From positions 1-8,325 of the forward strand of contig CANISN010000063.1 in NCBI GenBank assembly GCA_947470165.1: DNA of 8,325 nt, written 5' to 3'. This DNA is from Burkholderiaceae bacterium (GTDB lineage: Bacteria; Pseudomonadota; Gammaproteobacteria; Burkholderiales; Burkholderiaceae). The translations under genes and the position numbers were made by a program. Positions 1-5,585 of this stretch are shown in pieces. The first letter of the stretch is position 1, and every line of letters starts with the position of its first letter. The notes under the pieces were generated by a model. That model saw only the letters and a list, made by a program, of their open reading frames with translations. It was not told the origin of the DNA and searched no databases.

Positions 1-610
1 CAAGACCATGATGTTTACTCGCCCAGATTTGCTAGAACACATCCTTGATATCAATGTACAGTCAGTTGCGAACTATTTGATTGAGCAAGTAAAAGCTGGT
101 GCACAGGCGCTCATGATTTTCGATACCTGGGGGGGCTTACTTCCGGATGGCTGGTACCAGCGGATGTCTTTGGCTGCAATGCAAAAAGTCATTGCATTAT
201 TACCTCGTGAATATGAGGGGCGCAAGATTCCCATCATCATGTTTACAAAAGGCGGAGGCATTTGGTTAAAAGATATGGCTCAAGTTGGCGCAGATGTTAT
301 TGCGATGGATTGGACTATGCGCTTAAGCCGCGCCCGCAAGGAGTTGTTGGATATTAATAAGCCTTTGACCTTGCAGGGTAATTTAGACCCCCTTATTCTG
401 TTTGCCGAGCCGAAGCAGATCGCAGCTGCAGCATCAGAAGTTTTGGAAGATTTGGCCAGCGCACCACCACTAAATCCTAAGGTACATTCTCTGGATGGCC
501 ATATCTTTAATCTAGGCCATGGGATCAATCAATTCACCCCTCCTGAAAGCGTGGCTGCCCTATCTGAGACTGTGATTTCTAAATCAAAAGCCCTACGGGC
601 ATTGCGGTAA
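1..610 (+). CDS. hemE: Uroporphyrinogen decarboxylase HemE (5' partial)
   Basis: HemE decarboxylates the four acetate side chains of uroporphyrinogen III to give coproporphyrinogen III in cytosolic haem biosynthesis. The reading frame is open from the left edge (base 2) and ends at TAA 608-610, so 202 codons are visible. The family is about 350-365 residues, so roughly the first 150 lie outside the window. Family landmarks in order are KTMMFTRPDLL at the left edge, MIFDTWGG, the IAMDWT strand, LQGNLDPLILFA, and the C-terminal HIFNLGHGINQFTPPE block with its conserved histidine. The ATG at base 8 is internal and is not the start. The next gene, priA, is on the same strand but 260 bp away, so the two are probably separate transcription units. 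The identification is secure from these motifs. Confidence 0.96.
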   Translation, partial: KTMMFTRPDLLEHILDINVQSVANYLIEQVKAGAQALMIFDTWGGLLPDGWYQRMSLAAMQKVIALLPREYEGRKIPIIMFTKGGGIWLKDMAQVGADVIAMDWTMRLSRARKELLDINKPLTLQGNLDPLILFAEPKQIAAAASEVLEDLASAPPLNPKVHSLDGHIFNLGHGINQFTPPESVAALSETVISKSKALRALR

Positions 611-624
611 TCACAAGTAATTGC

Positions 625-654
625 TAACTTTTACCAATATCTTGGTGAAAGTTA
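625..654 (+). terminator. 13-bp stem-loop after hemE (weak terminator candidate)
   Basis: Arms 625-637 (TAACTTTTACCAA) and 642-654 (TTGGTGAAAGTTA) pair over 13 positions with a single G-T wobble and a TATC loop, starting 14 bases after the hemE stop. Its length and position suggest a transcript-end structure for hemE. It is not followed by a T-run, so it is not a textbook Rho-independent terminator and may instead protect the 3' end or act as a DNA cruciform. Its right arm runs into the first DnaA-box-like 9-mer (652-660). Confidence 0.4.
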
Positions 655-726
655 TGCACAGATATGTGCAAAAAAATAAATACAGTGAGATTGAAGAGAA
701 TTATGAAAGATTACCTTTAGTAGTCA

Positions 727-754
727 TTGCAAAGTACTGATTTATATATATATT
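727..754 (+). promoter_or_regulatory. Possible priA promoter
   Basis: TTGCAA (727-732, 4/6 to the sigma-70 -35 box) and TATATT (749-754, 5/6 to the -10 box) are separated by 16 bp on the priA strand. The whole stretch is AT-rich, so chance matches are easy. If this promoter is real, the two tandem DnaA boxes at 827-847 would lie in the 5' leader of priA rather than over the promoter. Confidence 0.25.
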
Positions 755-764
755 TATAAAAATT
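740..764. other. 25-nt A/T-only tract (possible DNA-unwinding element)
   Basis: Bases 740-764 contain no G or C and include alternating TATATATA flanked by inverted TTTATA (741-746) and TATAAA (755-760). Such tracts melt easily and, beside DnaA boxes, serve as unwinding elements in bacterial origins. They are also common in ordinary promoters, so this is a candidate only. Confidence 0.35.
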
Positions 765-870
765 CTGCTCACAGGAGCAAAAAAGTATTCGAATAAAATG
801 GCTATAGAACCCAAAATCAATGAATGATATCCACAGACTTATCCACAGGCCATGGCAAACAATTTAATAA

Positions 871-3003
871 ATGACGCCTAATCCCATTGTGGTTCAGGTA
901 GTGATTGATAAGCCCTTGGCCCAGGGTTTTGACTACCTATGGGATGCTGAAAAATTAGGCAAATTACCAGCTGTGGGGATTGTTGTTGAGGTTTCATTTG
1001 CTAGGTCAAAAGCAATAGGACTTGTAATAAAAGTAAGCGATCACTCCGATTATGAGTTGACTAAGCTCAAATCTATTGAACGGCTAGCCCCACTTCCGCT
1101 ACTTGATCCGGCGTTATTGAGATTGATGAATTTTGCTAGTCAGTACTATGTACACGCCTTAGGTGAAACTGTCTTGCCAAGCATTCCAAGGGTGTGGAAA
1201 AAGGCGGATGAGTGGGAAAAGATCCCTAAAAAGATAGAATTAGCAGAGAAAAAAAAGAGCAAAGAGAAGGGGCTTATCTCGGAAGACTTGATTTCCGAAG
1301 AGCAGTTAAATACCGATCAAAAAAAGGCACTGCAAGAATTATTAGCAGATGGTCTAAAAGACAATCAATTCAGGGCGATTCTGTTGCAGGGGCAAACTGG
1401 AAGCGGTAAAACCGCCGTATTCTTGAATTGGCTTACTAGCATTCTGAAAGATGAAAAGGCACAAGTACTATTACTGGTTCCAGAAATAAATTTGACGCCT
1501 CAATTAGAAAGGCGAGTGAAGGCCTACTTTCCAGATAAGAGGATGGCACTGTTACATAGCGGCATCAGTGAAAATAAAAGAGGTGTTGCCTGGTATGAGG
1601 CAATGACTGGTAAATCCCAAATTATTCTAGGAACACGTTTAGCCGCACTAAGCCCAATACCTAACTTACGAGCAATAGTTATTGATGAGGAGCACGATCC
1701 ATCTTATAAACAACAAGAAGGTACGCGTTATTCCGCAAGAGATTTAGCAATATGGCGTGCATATGATCTAAAAATACCAATCTTGCTGTCTTCAGCGACG
1801 CCATCGCTTGAAACATGGTTAGCAGCACAATCAGGGCGTTATGAATACATCCGCCTTGATCAGCGCGCGCAGGGCGTAAGCCTACCATGCGTACATTTGA
1901 TTAATACGCGAGACCCACAAAATCAATTTAGCCCTGGTGATATAGATGCACCCAAACAAAAAGGTTTAATTAGTAAAACATTAGCCCGTGCAATAACAAA
2001 AAATTTAGAAGCAAAAAAACAAACCTTAATATTAATAAACCGGAGAGGATACGCTCCAGTATTGAGTTGTTCCGCGTGTAGCTGGCTGTCTAAATGCACA
2101 CAATGCTCTACCTATACGGTGATGCATAAGGCAGGCGCACTAGGCAAAAGATCAGTTTTGAGTTGCCACCACTGCGGATTGGCTAAGCCTATTCCTAGTT
2201 TTTGCCCTGACTGTGGGAATGCGGATTTAAAGAGCTTAGGACATGGTACTCAAAAGTTAGAAGATGTCGTAGAGGAAATGTGGCCACAAGCAAGAGTATT
2301 GAGGGTAGACACAGACTCTAGCAGAAAGAGTAAGGGAGCAGAGGCACTCTTTCAGAAGATTCATGATGGAAATGTAGATATTGTGGTTGGTACCCAAATG
2401 ATTGCCAAGGGACATGATTATCAAAATATTGGATTGGTTGCTGTGTTAGATGCAGATAGCAGACTCTACTCTGCAGATTTTAGAGCGGCAGAAAGACTAT
2501 TTGCGCAATTAGTTCAAGTGGCTGGAAGAGCCGGAAGATCAGGATCCAGTGGTGACAAGGGCGGTGATATTTACATCGAAACACAATATCCAGAGTCGTC
2601 GGTATTTCAATACTTATTGAGGCATGATGTTGATGGATTTATGTCGTTCACTGCAAGCGAGAGAGAAGAGGCGAAGTTGCCACCCTACTCCTATCAAGCC
2701 TTAATCCATGCGGAAGGCAAAAGTATTGAGAAGGCAATTCAGTTTTTGAGTGAACTAAAGGGGCGGCTAAAAAGTAGGGGAATAATTACTAGGGAGCTGA
2801 AGGTCTACGATCCAGTGCCAAAGCCGGTCATGAGAGTAGCAGGAGCAGAGCGGGCGCAATTATTGATAGAGTCAGCGAACCGTAAAAATTTACAAGAAGC
2901 ACTTGAAAAACTTGATCAAGACTTAAGGCAAGACTCTCAGGGCAGAATTAGTAAAACATCGCGCATTCGCTGGCTAATAGAGCGAGACCCAATTGCTATT
3001 TAA
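871..3003 (+). CDS. priA: Primosomal protein N', replication-restart helicase PriA
   Basis: PriA is a superfamily 2, 3'-to-5' DNA helicase that recognises stalled forks and loads the primosome to restart replication. The 710-residue protein has an N-terminal 3'-end-binding domain (about 1-105), Walker A GQTGSGKT (174-181), Walker B DEEHD (272-276) and SAT (308-310). Eight zinc-binding cysteines follow (C400, C403, C409, C412, C432, C435, C445, C448), then motif V around GTQMIAKGHDY (507-517), motif VI QVAGRAGR (549-556) and the C-terminal domain. The start is well bounded because an in-frame TAA (868-870) sits directly before ATG 871. No Shine-Dalgarno sequence is visible. Walker A lies about 50 residues earlier than in E. 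coli PriA. Only about 36 residues, many of them lysine and glutamate, separate the N-terminal domain from the LNTDQ motif, so the winged-helix domain seems absent. It is convergent with gcvH. Confidence 0.97.
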   Translation: MTPNPIVVQVVIDKPLAQGFDYLWDAEKLGKLPAVGIVVEVSFARSKAIGLVIKVSDHSDYELTKLKSIERLAPLPLLDPALLRLMNFASQYYVHALGETVLPSIPRVWKKADEWEKIPKKIELAEKKKSKEKGLISEDLISEEQLNTDQKKALQELLADGLKDNQFRAILLQGQTGSGKTAVFLNWLTSILKDEKAQVLLLVPEINLTPQLERRVKAYFPDKRMALLHSGISENKRGVAWYEAMTGKSQIILGTRLAALSPIPNLRAIVIDEEHDPSYKQQEGTRYSARDLAIWRAYDLKIPILLSSATPSLETWLAAQSGRYEYIRLDQRAQGVSLPCVHLINTRDPQNQFSPGDIDAPKQKGLISKTLARAITKNLEAKKQTLILINRRGYAPVLSCSACSWLSKCTQCSTYTVMHKAGALGKRSVLSCHHCGLAKPIPSFCPDCGNADLKSLGHGTQKLEDVVEEMWPQARVLRVDTDSSRKSKGAEALFQKIHDGNVDIVVGTQMIAKGHDYQNIGLVAVLDADSRLYSADFRAAERLFAQLVQVAGRAGRSGSSGDKGGDIYIETQYPESSVFQYLLRHDVDGFMSFTASEREEAKLPPYSYQALIHAEGKSIEKAIQFLSELKGRLKSRGIITRELKVYDPVPKPVMRVAGAERAQLLIESANRKNLQEALEKLDQDLRQDSQGRISKTSRIRWLIERDPIAI

Positions 3004-3392
3004 GAGCCTGCGCTAAAAATATATTTCTCAAGAGGCATTAGAGTTTCTAACTCGGCGCTGAGGGTTTGATCCGATCTTGGCTTAATTTTAAACAGCCAAA
3101 CTGCATAGGGATTTACATTCACAATCTCGGGTGTTGTATCCATTTCTTCATTCACGGCAATGATCTCACCACTAATTGGCGCATGAATATCACTGGCCGC
3201 CTTCACAGATTCAATCACAGCAATAGTCTCGCCTTGCTTTACCCCTTGACCAACTTTAGGCGCGTGAAAAAACATGACGTCACCTAAAGCCTCTTGGGCG
3301 TGATTGCTAATACCTATCCAAGCTAGTCCATCATCTTCAATGCTAACCCATTCATGTGTTTCTGCGAATTTAAATGTATCTTGAGTTTTCAT
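3000..3392 (-). CDS. gcvH: Glycine cleavage system H protein (stand-alone copy)
   Basis: GcvH is the small lipoyl carrier that shuttles the aminomethyl group between the P, T and L proteins of glycine cleavage. It can also act as a lipoate acceptor or donor. The 130-residue length fits the family. Visible hallmarks are HEWV (13-16), HAQEALGDV (31-39) and the lipoylation motif IESVKAASD with lysine 64 as the modified residue, followed by APISGEI. ATG 3392 is preceded at 6 nt spacing by AGGA (3399-3402), a good ribosome site. Oddities are that gcvT and gcvP do not flank it, that the usual LPEVG reads HAPKVG, and that the usual PYGxGW reads PYAVW, one residue shorter and without the glycines. 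I see no glycine riboswitch upstream. The stop overlaps priA's stop on TTAA (3000-3003). Family membership is sure; a full role in glycine cleavage is less so. Confidence 0.93.
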   Translation of the reverse strand: MKTQDTFKFAETHEWVSIEDDGLAWIGISNHAQEALGDVMFFHAPKVGQGVKQGETIAVIESVKAASDIHAPISGEIIAVNEEMDTTPEIVNVNPYAVWLFKIKPRSDQTLSAELETLMPLEKYIFSAGS

Positions 3393-3690
3393 TGAGTATC
3401 CTATGAGATATATTCTAACTTCTTCACCATGGATACCTTGAGCATTTTAATAGACCAAAGATTTAAGCAAGCAGTTGGGTGACAATCAAAGGATCAAATC
3501 ATCCACTAGAGTAAAACATTCAATCTGGATTTAAATATGCAAAAGCAATTTTGCTAATTTAATTGGAATATCGGTTTACCACGTGGCAATCATGCTAGCT
3601 TGATGATGCTGTAGGTTTGTTGCAGGTCATGAACCAAGGTTGACGTCTAGTAAGGCTCGCCAAAAATTTCCCATGATGGGGATTGAGAAA
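3393..3690. other. Intergenic stretch without a recognisable gene
   Basis: About 300 bp of AT-rich sequence lie between gcvH and the zinc-ribbon gene. Reading both strands I found only very short ORFs; the longest ATG ORF I noticed, at about 3430, has 17 codons and no ribosome site. I found no tRNA, no direct repeat and no glycine-riboswitch-like core. The part nearest gcvH must carry its promoter and ribosome site, since gcvH is read away from this gap. The far end holds a possible terminator for the minus-strand desaturase unit. Confidence 0.6.
3662..3682 (-). terminator. Weak Rho-independent terminator candidate after the desaturase / zinc-ribbon unit
   Basis: On the minus strand, 9 bases past the zinc-ribbon stop codon, a short hairpin (CCCA, loop TCA, TGGG; plus-strand 3670-3680) is followed by AAA and then five T residues (3666-3662). 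The stem is only 4-5 bp, so strength is doubtful, but the position fits the end of the two-gene unit. Confidence 0.35.
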
Positions 3691-3876
3691 TTAGGTTTTT
3701 GCAGAACCAGTTCGATGCGTGCGGTTGTACAAGCAGCTAGCGCAAATCCAGCGCTGCTTTCTGTTGCTAGTCGGAATCCATGTGCCACCTTCTAGGCGCT
3801 TTTCGCGACTACAAGAAGAGCAAAACTTGAGGCTCTGGGAGGTTTCTTGGGTAGCAGCTGGAGTAGAGGTAGTCAT
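3691..3876 (-). CDS. Small zinc-ribbon-like protein of unknown function
   Basis: This 61-residue protein is probably expressed with the desaturase, whose stop lies 41 bp upstream. ATG 3876 is preferred over the in-frame TTG at 3882; no strong ribosome site is seen. Two CxxC knuckles, C19-C22 (FCSSC) and C45-C48 (ICASC), are 22 residues apart, the spacing of a one-zinc ribbon. The intervening segment and the tail (KRLEGGTW, RKQRW, YNRTHRTG) are basic and aromatic, which suits nucleic-acid or protein binding. The N-terminus is Ser/Thr/Ala-rich and likely disordered. There is no signal peptide or membrane segment. The regular cysteine pairs argue for a real gene. I do not recognise the family, and a link to lipid desaturation is not implied beyond adjacency. 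Confidence 0.62.
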   Translation of the reverse strand: MTTSTPAATQETSQSLKFCSSCSREKRLEGGTWIPTSNRKQRWICASCLYNRTHRTGSAKT

Positions 3877-3917
3877 GGGCAATCCGGGTAAGCCAAATCT
3901 TATACAGAGGATCTATT

Positions 3918-5060
3918 TTACCCGTTTTGTCCGGCTGGGGCTGGGCTCAGTACAACTCTAACGGAATCAGCCGTTTTATTGCCATCAAAATCGAGCCAAG
4001 CCTTATTTTCGAAGTCGTACAACTTGCACTTACGAGCAGTTTCAAAATACCACCCCCACGAGAACTTCTGAACAAAAATACGCTCTGGAAGGATGGTTTC
4101 CAGGGTATTTTGGGCCTCTTGGAGGCGATACAGGGGTACGCTCATATCCACGTGATGGGCTGTATGCTCCATGATGTGGTGCATTAAAGAGCCCCAAATC
4201 CAATTAAAGGTCAAATGGACTGTGGTTGAGACAAAAGGCTGGGCACGCAACCACTCTGATTTTTTGTCATACCAAGACACTGATGTATGGGTATGGTGAA
4301 CATATACAACAAAGCCAATCATGCCATTCCAAAACAAGAACGGGACAGCAAAGCCAGTGACCAATCCCAGCCAGACTGATTGGCCAGTAGCAATAGCTCC
4401 TGCAATGAGGCAGCCGATCCAAACAACGCCAAAGCCGGTTACCAATAAATTATCTTTAAGGAAGATTGGACGATCACCGGGTTTGTTTTTTGCATTAGGG
4501 AAGTACTCACGTCTCCACCAAATTTCAATGAGGTAGTAGAAAACTGGACCCCAACCACTACGATAAAGGCGCTCAAGGGTTTTACGCCATGCAGGCAAGG
4601 CGTCAAATTCTGCTTTTGATAGCGGAGCCCAAACAAAGTCAAAACCCTTCAAGTTAGTTTGGCCGTGGTGTACCACGTTATGGCCTACATCCCATAAGCT
4701 ATAGGGGGTAAGAGATGGCAAAAATGCAATACGACCCAGTAATTTATTTAGCTCACGGTATGGTGTGAAGCTTTGGTGACAGGCATCATGCCCCAAAATA
4801 AAGATACGGCCGGTTACAAAGCCGGCAACCAAGCCAAAAATGATTTTAAGTAAAAGGCTCTCCACAAATATGGTCCCAGTAATGCAGCCTAGCCACAGGG
4901 CAGCGTCTATTACTAGAAGCATAATTGCCTTTACCGTCTCACCTTGAGCCATTGGGATCAGCCAACTACGAATCACTTTTCTATGCGGCAGTGGAAGATT
5001 AGGCGCCAAAGGGTTGGCTAAGGATGGCTCAGAAAGAGCAGAATTTAGATGATTTGACAT
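3918..5060 (-). CDS. Membrane fatty-acid desaturase (DesA / omega-6 type)
   Basis: This is a di-iron integral-membrane acyl-lipid desaturase of 380 residues, expected to introduce a cis double bond into membrane fatty acids in the inner membrane. All three histidine boxes are present: HDACH (91-95), HNVVHH (127-132) and HTAHH (299-303). An extra HHTH lies at 255-258. Hydrophobic segments at about 45-65, 70-90, 205-228 and 230-254 form the expected two pairs of helices, with boxes 1-2 and 3 on the cytoplasmic side by family topology. The GHDACHQSF and FDFVW contexts resemble cyanobacterial DesA-type enzymes more than the DesC delta-9 type, but regiospecificity cannot be read from sequence. ATG 5060 is chosen over an in-frame TTG at 5072; neither has a clear ribosome site. 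The small zinc-ribbon gene follows on the same strand. A role in membrane fluidity or cold response is inference. Confidence 0.93.
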   Translation of the reverse strand: MSNHLNSALSEPSLANPLAPNLPLPHRKVIRSWLIPMAQGETVKAIMLLVIDAALWLGCITGTIFVESLLLKIIFGLVAGFVTGRIFILGHDACHQSFTPYRELNKLLGRIAFLPSLTPYSLWDVGHNVVHHGQTNLKGFDFVWAPLSKAEFDALPAWRKTLERLYRSGWGPVFYYLIEIWWRREYFPNAKNKPGDRPIFLKDNLLVTGFGVVWIGCLIAGAIATGQSVWLGLVTGFAVPFLFWNGMIGFVVYVHHTHTSVSWYDKKSEWLRAQPFVSTTVHLTFNWIWGSLMHHIMEHTAHHVDMSVPLYRLQEAQNTLETILPERIFVQKFSWGWYFETARKCKLYDFENKAWLDFDGNKTADSVRVVLSPAPAGQNG

Positions 5061-5141
5061 GATAAGAATCAATAAGTTAGGTCTAAATGATAGCCTTTTT
5101 CACGAATATACGCATGATGTAGGTCAAAAAACCCCTTCTTT

Positions 5142-5217
5142 TGGCGCGCCCGGCAGGAATCGAACCTGCGACCCTTGGCTTCGGAGGCCAATACTCTATC
5201 CACTGAGCTACGGGCGC
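5142..5217 (-). tRNA. tRNA-Arg (anticodon CCG)
   Basis: The minus strand folds into a complete 76-nt cloverleaf. The acceptor stem GCGCCCG / CGGGCGC is followed by discriminator G and an encoded CCA (plus-strand 5142-5144). The D arm is GCTC with an AGTGGATA loop, closed by one G-T pair. The anticodon stem TTGGC / GCCAA holds loop CTCCGAA, placing anticodon CCG at plus-strand 5182-5184, and the T arm is GCAGG-TTCGATT-CCTGC. It decodes CGG. A run of six T follows 10 nt after the 3' end on the transcribed strand (5131-5126), a likely transcript end although without a separate strong hairpin. No duplicated tRNA 3' end is seen in the window, so there is no sign of an integrated element. Confidence 0.98.
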
Positions 5218-5241
5218 CAGCAGGAAAATCGTTACACCGCT

Positions 5242-5278
5242 ATTGTAAGTGCCTAAATCTACAAGGTCTCGCTATAAT
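5242..5278. promoter_or_regulatory. Divergent promoter region for tRNA-Arg and the small membrane protein
   Basis: A perfect -10 hexamer TATAAT occurs at 5273-5278 on the plus strand, about 46 bp before the 5325 start. A minus-strand TACAAT (plus ATTGTA, 5242-5247) lies 24 bp before the tRNA 5' end. Neither has a good -35 box at 16-18 bp, so these are likely but not certain back-to-back promoters. Confidence 0.4.
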
Positions 5279-5324
5279 TCCACCACTAAGTATCCCTTGA
5301 ACCCTTCAAACTATAAAAACTCCT

Positions 5325-5537
5325 ATGAGCGAAGCGCACGGCAGCCTAATTAAGTCCCCTAAACAATTGATCATCATGGTGTTTGCTAGCTTTTTCGTGC
5401 CCCTGATCATCATTCTTTTATTAATGGTGTTTGTAAACAATGGTAAGCGCTCAGATTCAGAGGCATCTGCCGAACAACTCATAAAGCCAGTAGGGCAACT
5501 AAACTTTAAAGATGTAACTGAACCTGCGGCTAAATAA
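5325..5537 (+). CDS. Small single-pass membrane protein, resembles the anchor half of a cytochrome c5-type protein
   Basis: The 70-residue protein has a short hydrophilic N-terminus (MSEAHGSLIKSPKQL), one strong transmembrane segment (about 16-38) and a polar tail ending QLIKPVGQLNFKDVTEPAAK. From memory of the family, membrane-bound cytochrome c5-type proteins of Burkholderiales begin with the same layout: IKTPKQL, a helix, then an I/L-x-PV/IG-x-x-x-x-KDA linker leading into the CxxCH haem domain. Here the frame ends at that boundary and no CxxCH follows; only 46 bp remain before the rsmI stop. It may be a remnant after loss of the haem domain or a conserved stand-alone membrane peptide. No ribosome site is obvious before ATG 5325. 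A hairpin terminator follows. The coding call is fairly firm; function is unknown. Confidence 0.72.
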   Translation: MSEAHGSLIKSPKQLIIMVFASFFVPLIIILLLMVFVNNGKRSDSEASAEQLIKPVGQLNFKDVTEPAAK

Positions 5538-5557
5538 GTTTTTGGCCCCTATTTAAC

Positions 5558-5585
5558 AAAGCTGGCTAGGTGCCAACTTTTTATT
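5558..5585 (+). terminator. Rho-independent terminator after the small membrane protein
   Basis: Arms AAAGCTGGC (5558-5566) and GCCAACTTT (5572-5580) pair with one C-A mismatch around a TAGGT loop, and a T-rich tail runs from 5578 to 5585. It ends the plus-strand gene and touches the rsmI stop codon, so it may also serve rsmI in the other direction, although the minus-strand T-tract is weaker. Confidence 0.7.

Larger units (their letters stand above)
652..847. promoter_or_regulatory. DnaA-box cluster between hemE and priA
   Basis: Four 9-mers fit the DnaA-box consensus TTWTNCACA or miss it by one base. They are TTATGCACA at 652-660 (plus), TTTTGCACA read on the minus strand at 665-673, ATATCCACA at 827-835 (plus, one mismatch) and the perfect TTATCCACA at 839-847 (plus). 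The first two face each other across GATA. The last two are direct repeats 12 bp apart, ending 24 bp before the priA start. Between the pairs lie an A/T-only run (740-764) and one near-match to the IHF consensus (815-827, one mismatch). The layout resembles a DnaA-binding regulatory region, or a small origin-like element. In betaproteobacteria the main origin normally sits beside dnaA, which is not visible here. Function is inferred; the box sequences are directly seen. Confidence 0.5.

Noticed and set aside
652..847. Calling the hemE-priA gap the chromosomal origin outright
   Set aside because: Only four boxes, no dnaA or dnaN nearby in the window and no visible strand-bias switch; annotated as a DnaA-box cluster instead.
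852..881. Nine-codon ORF (MANNLINDA) overlapping the priA start, a possible upstream regulatory ORF
   Set aside because: It has no ribosome site at a usable distance and is too short to separate from chance; only conservation in relatives could revive it.
3393..3690. Glycine riboswitch upstream of gcvH
   Set aside because: The gap is AT-rich and shows none of the conserved riboswitch core segments on the minus strand.
3719..3961. Plus-strand 80-codon ORF opposite the zinc-ribbon gene
   Set aside because: It overlaps the minus-strand gene with two regular CxxC pairs and the desaturase end, has no recognisable domain and no ribosome site.
5142..5217. tRNA-Arg as an integration site of a mobile element
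   Set aside because: No duplicated tRNA 3' end, integrase gene or foreign-looking cargo is present on either side in the window.
5059..5256. Plus-strand 65-codon ORF across the tRNA region
   Set aside because: It reads the antisense of tRNA-Arg; the NRTCDPWLRRP-type peptide is a well-known artefact of tRNA antisense translation.
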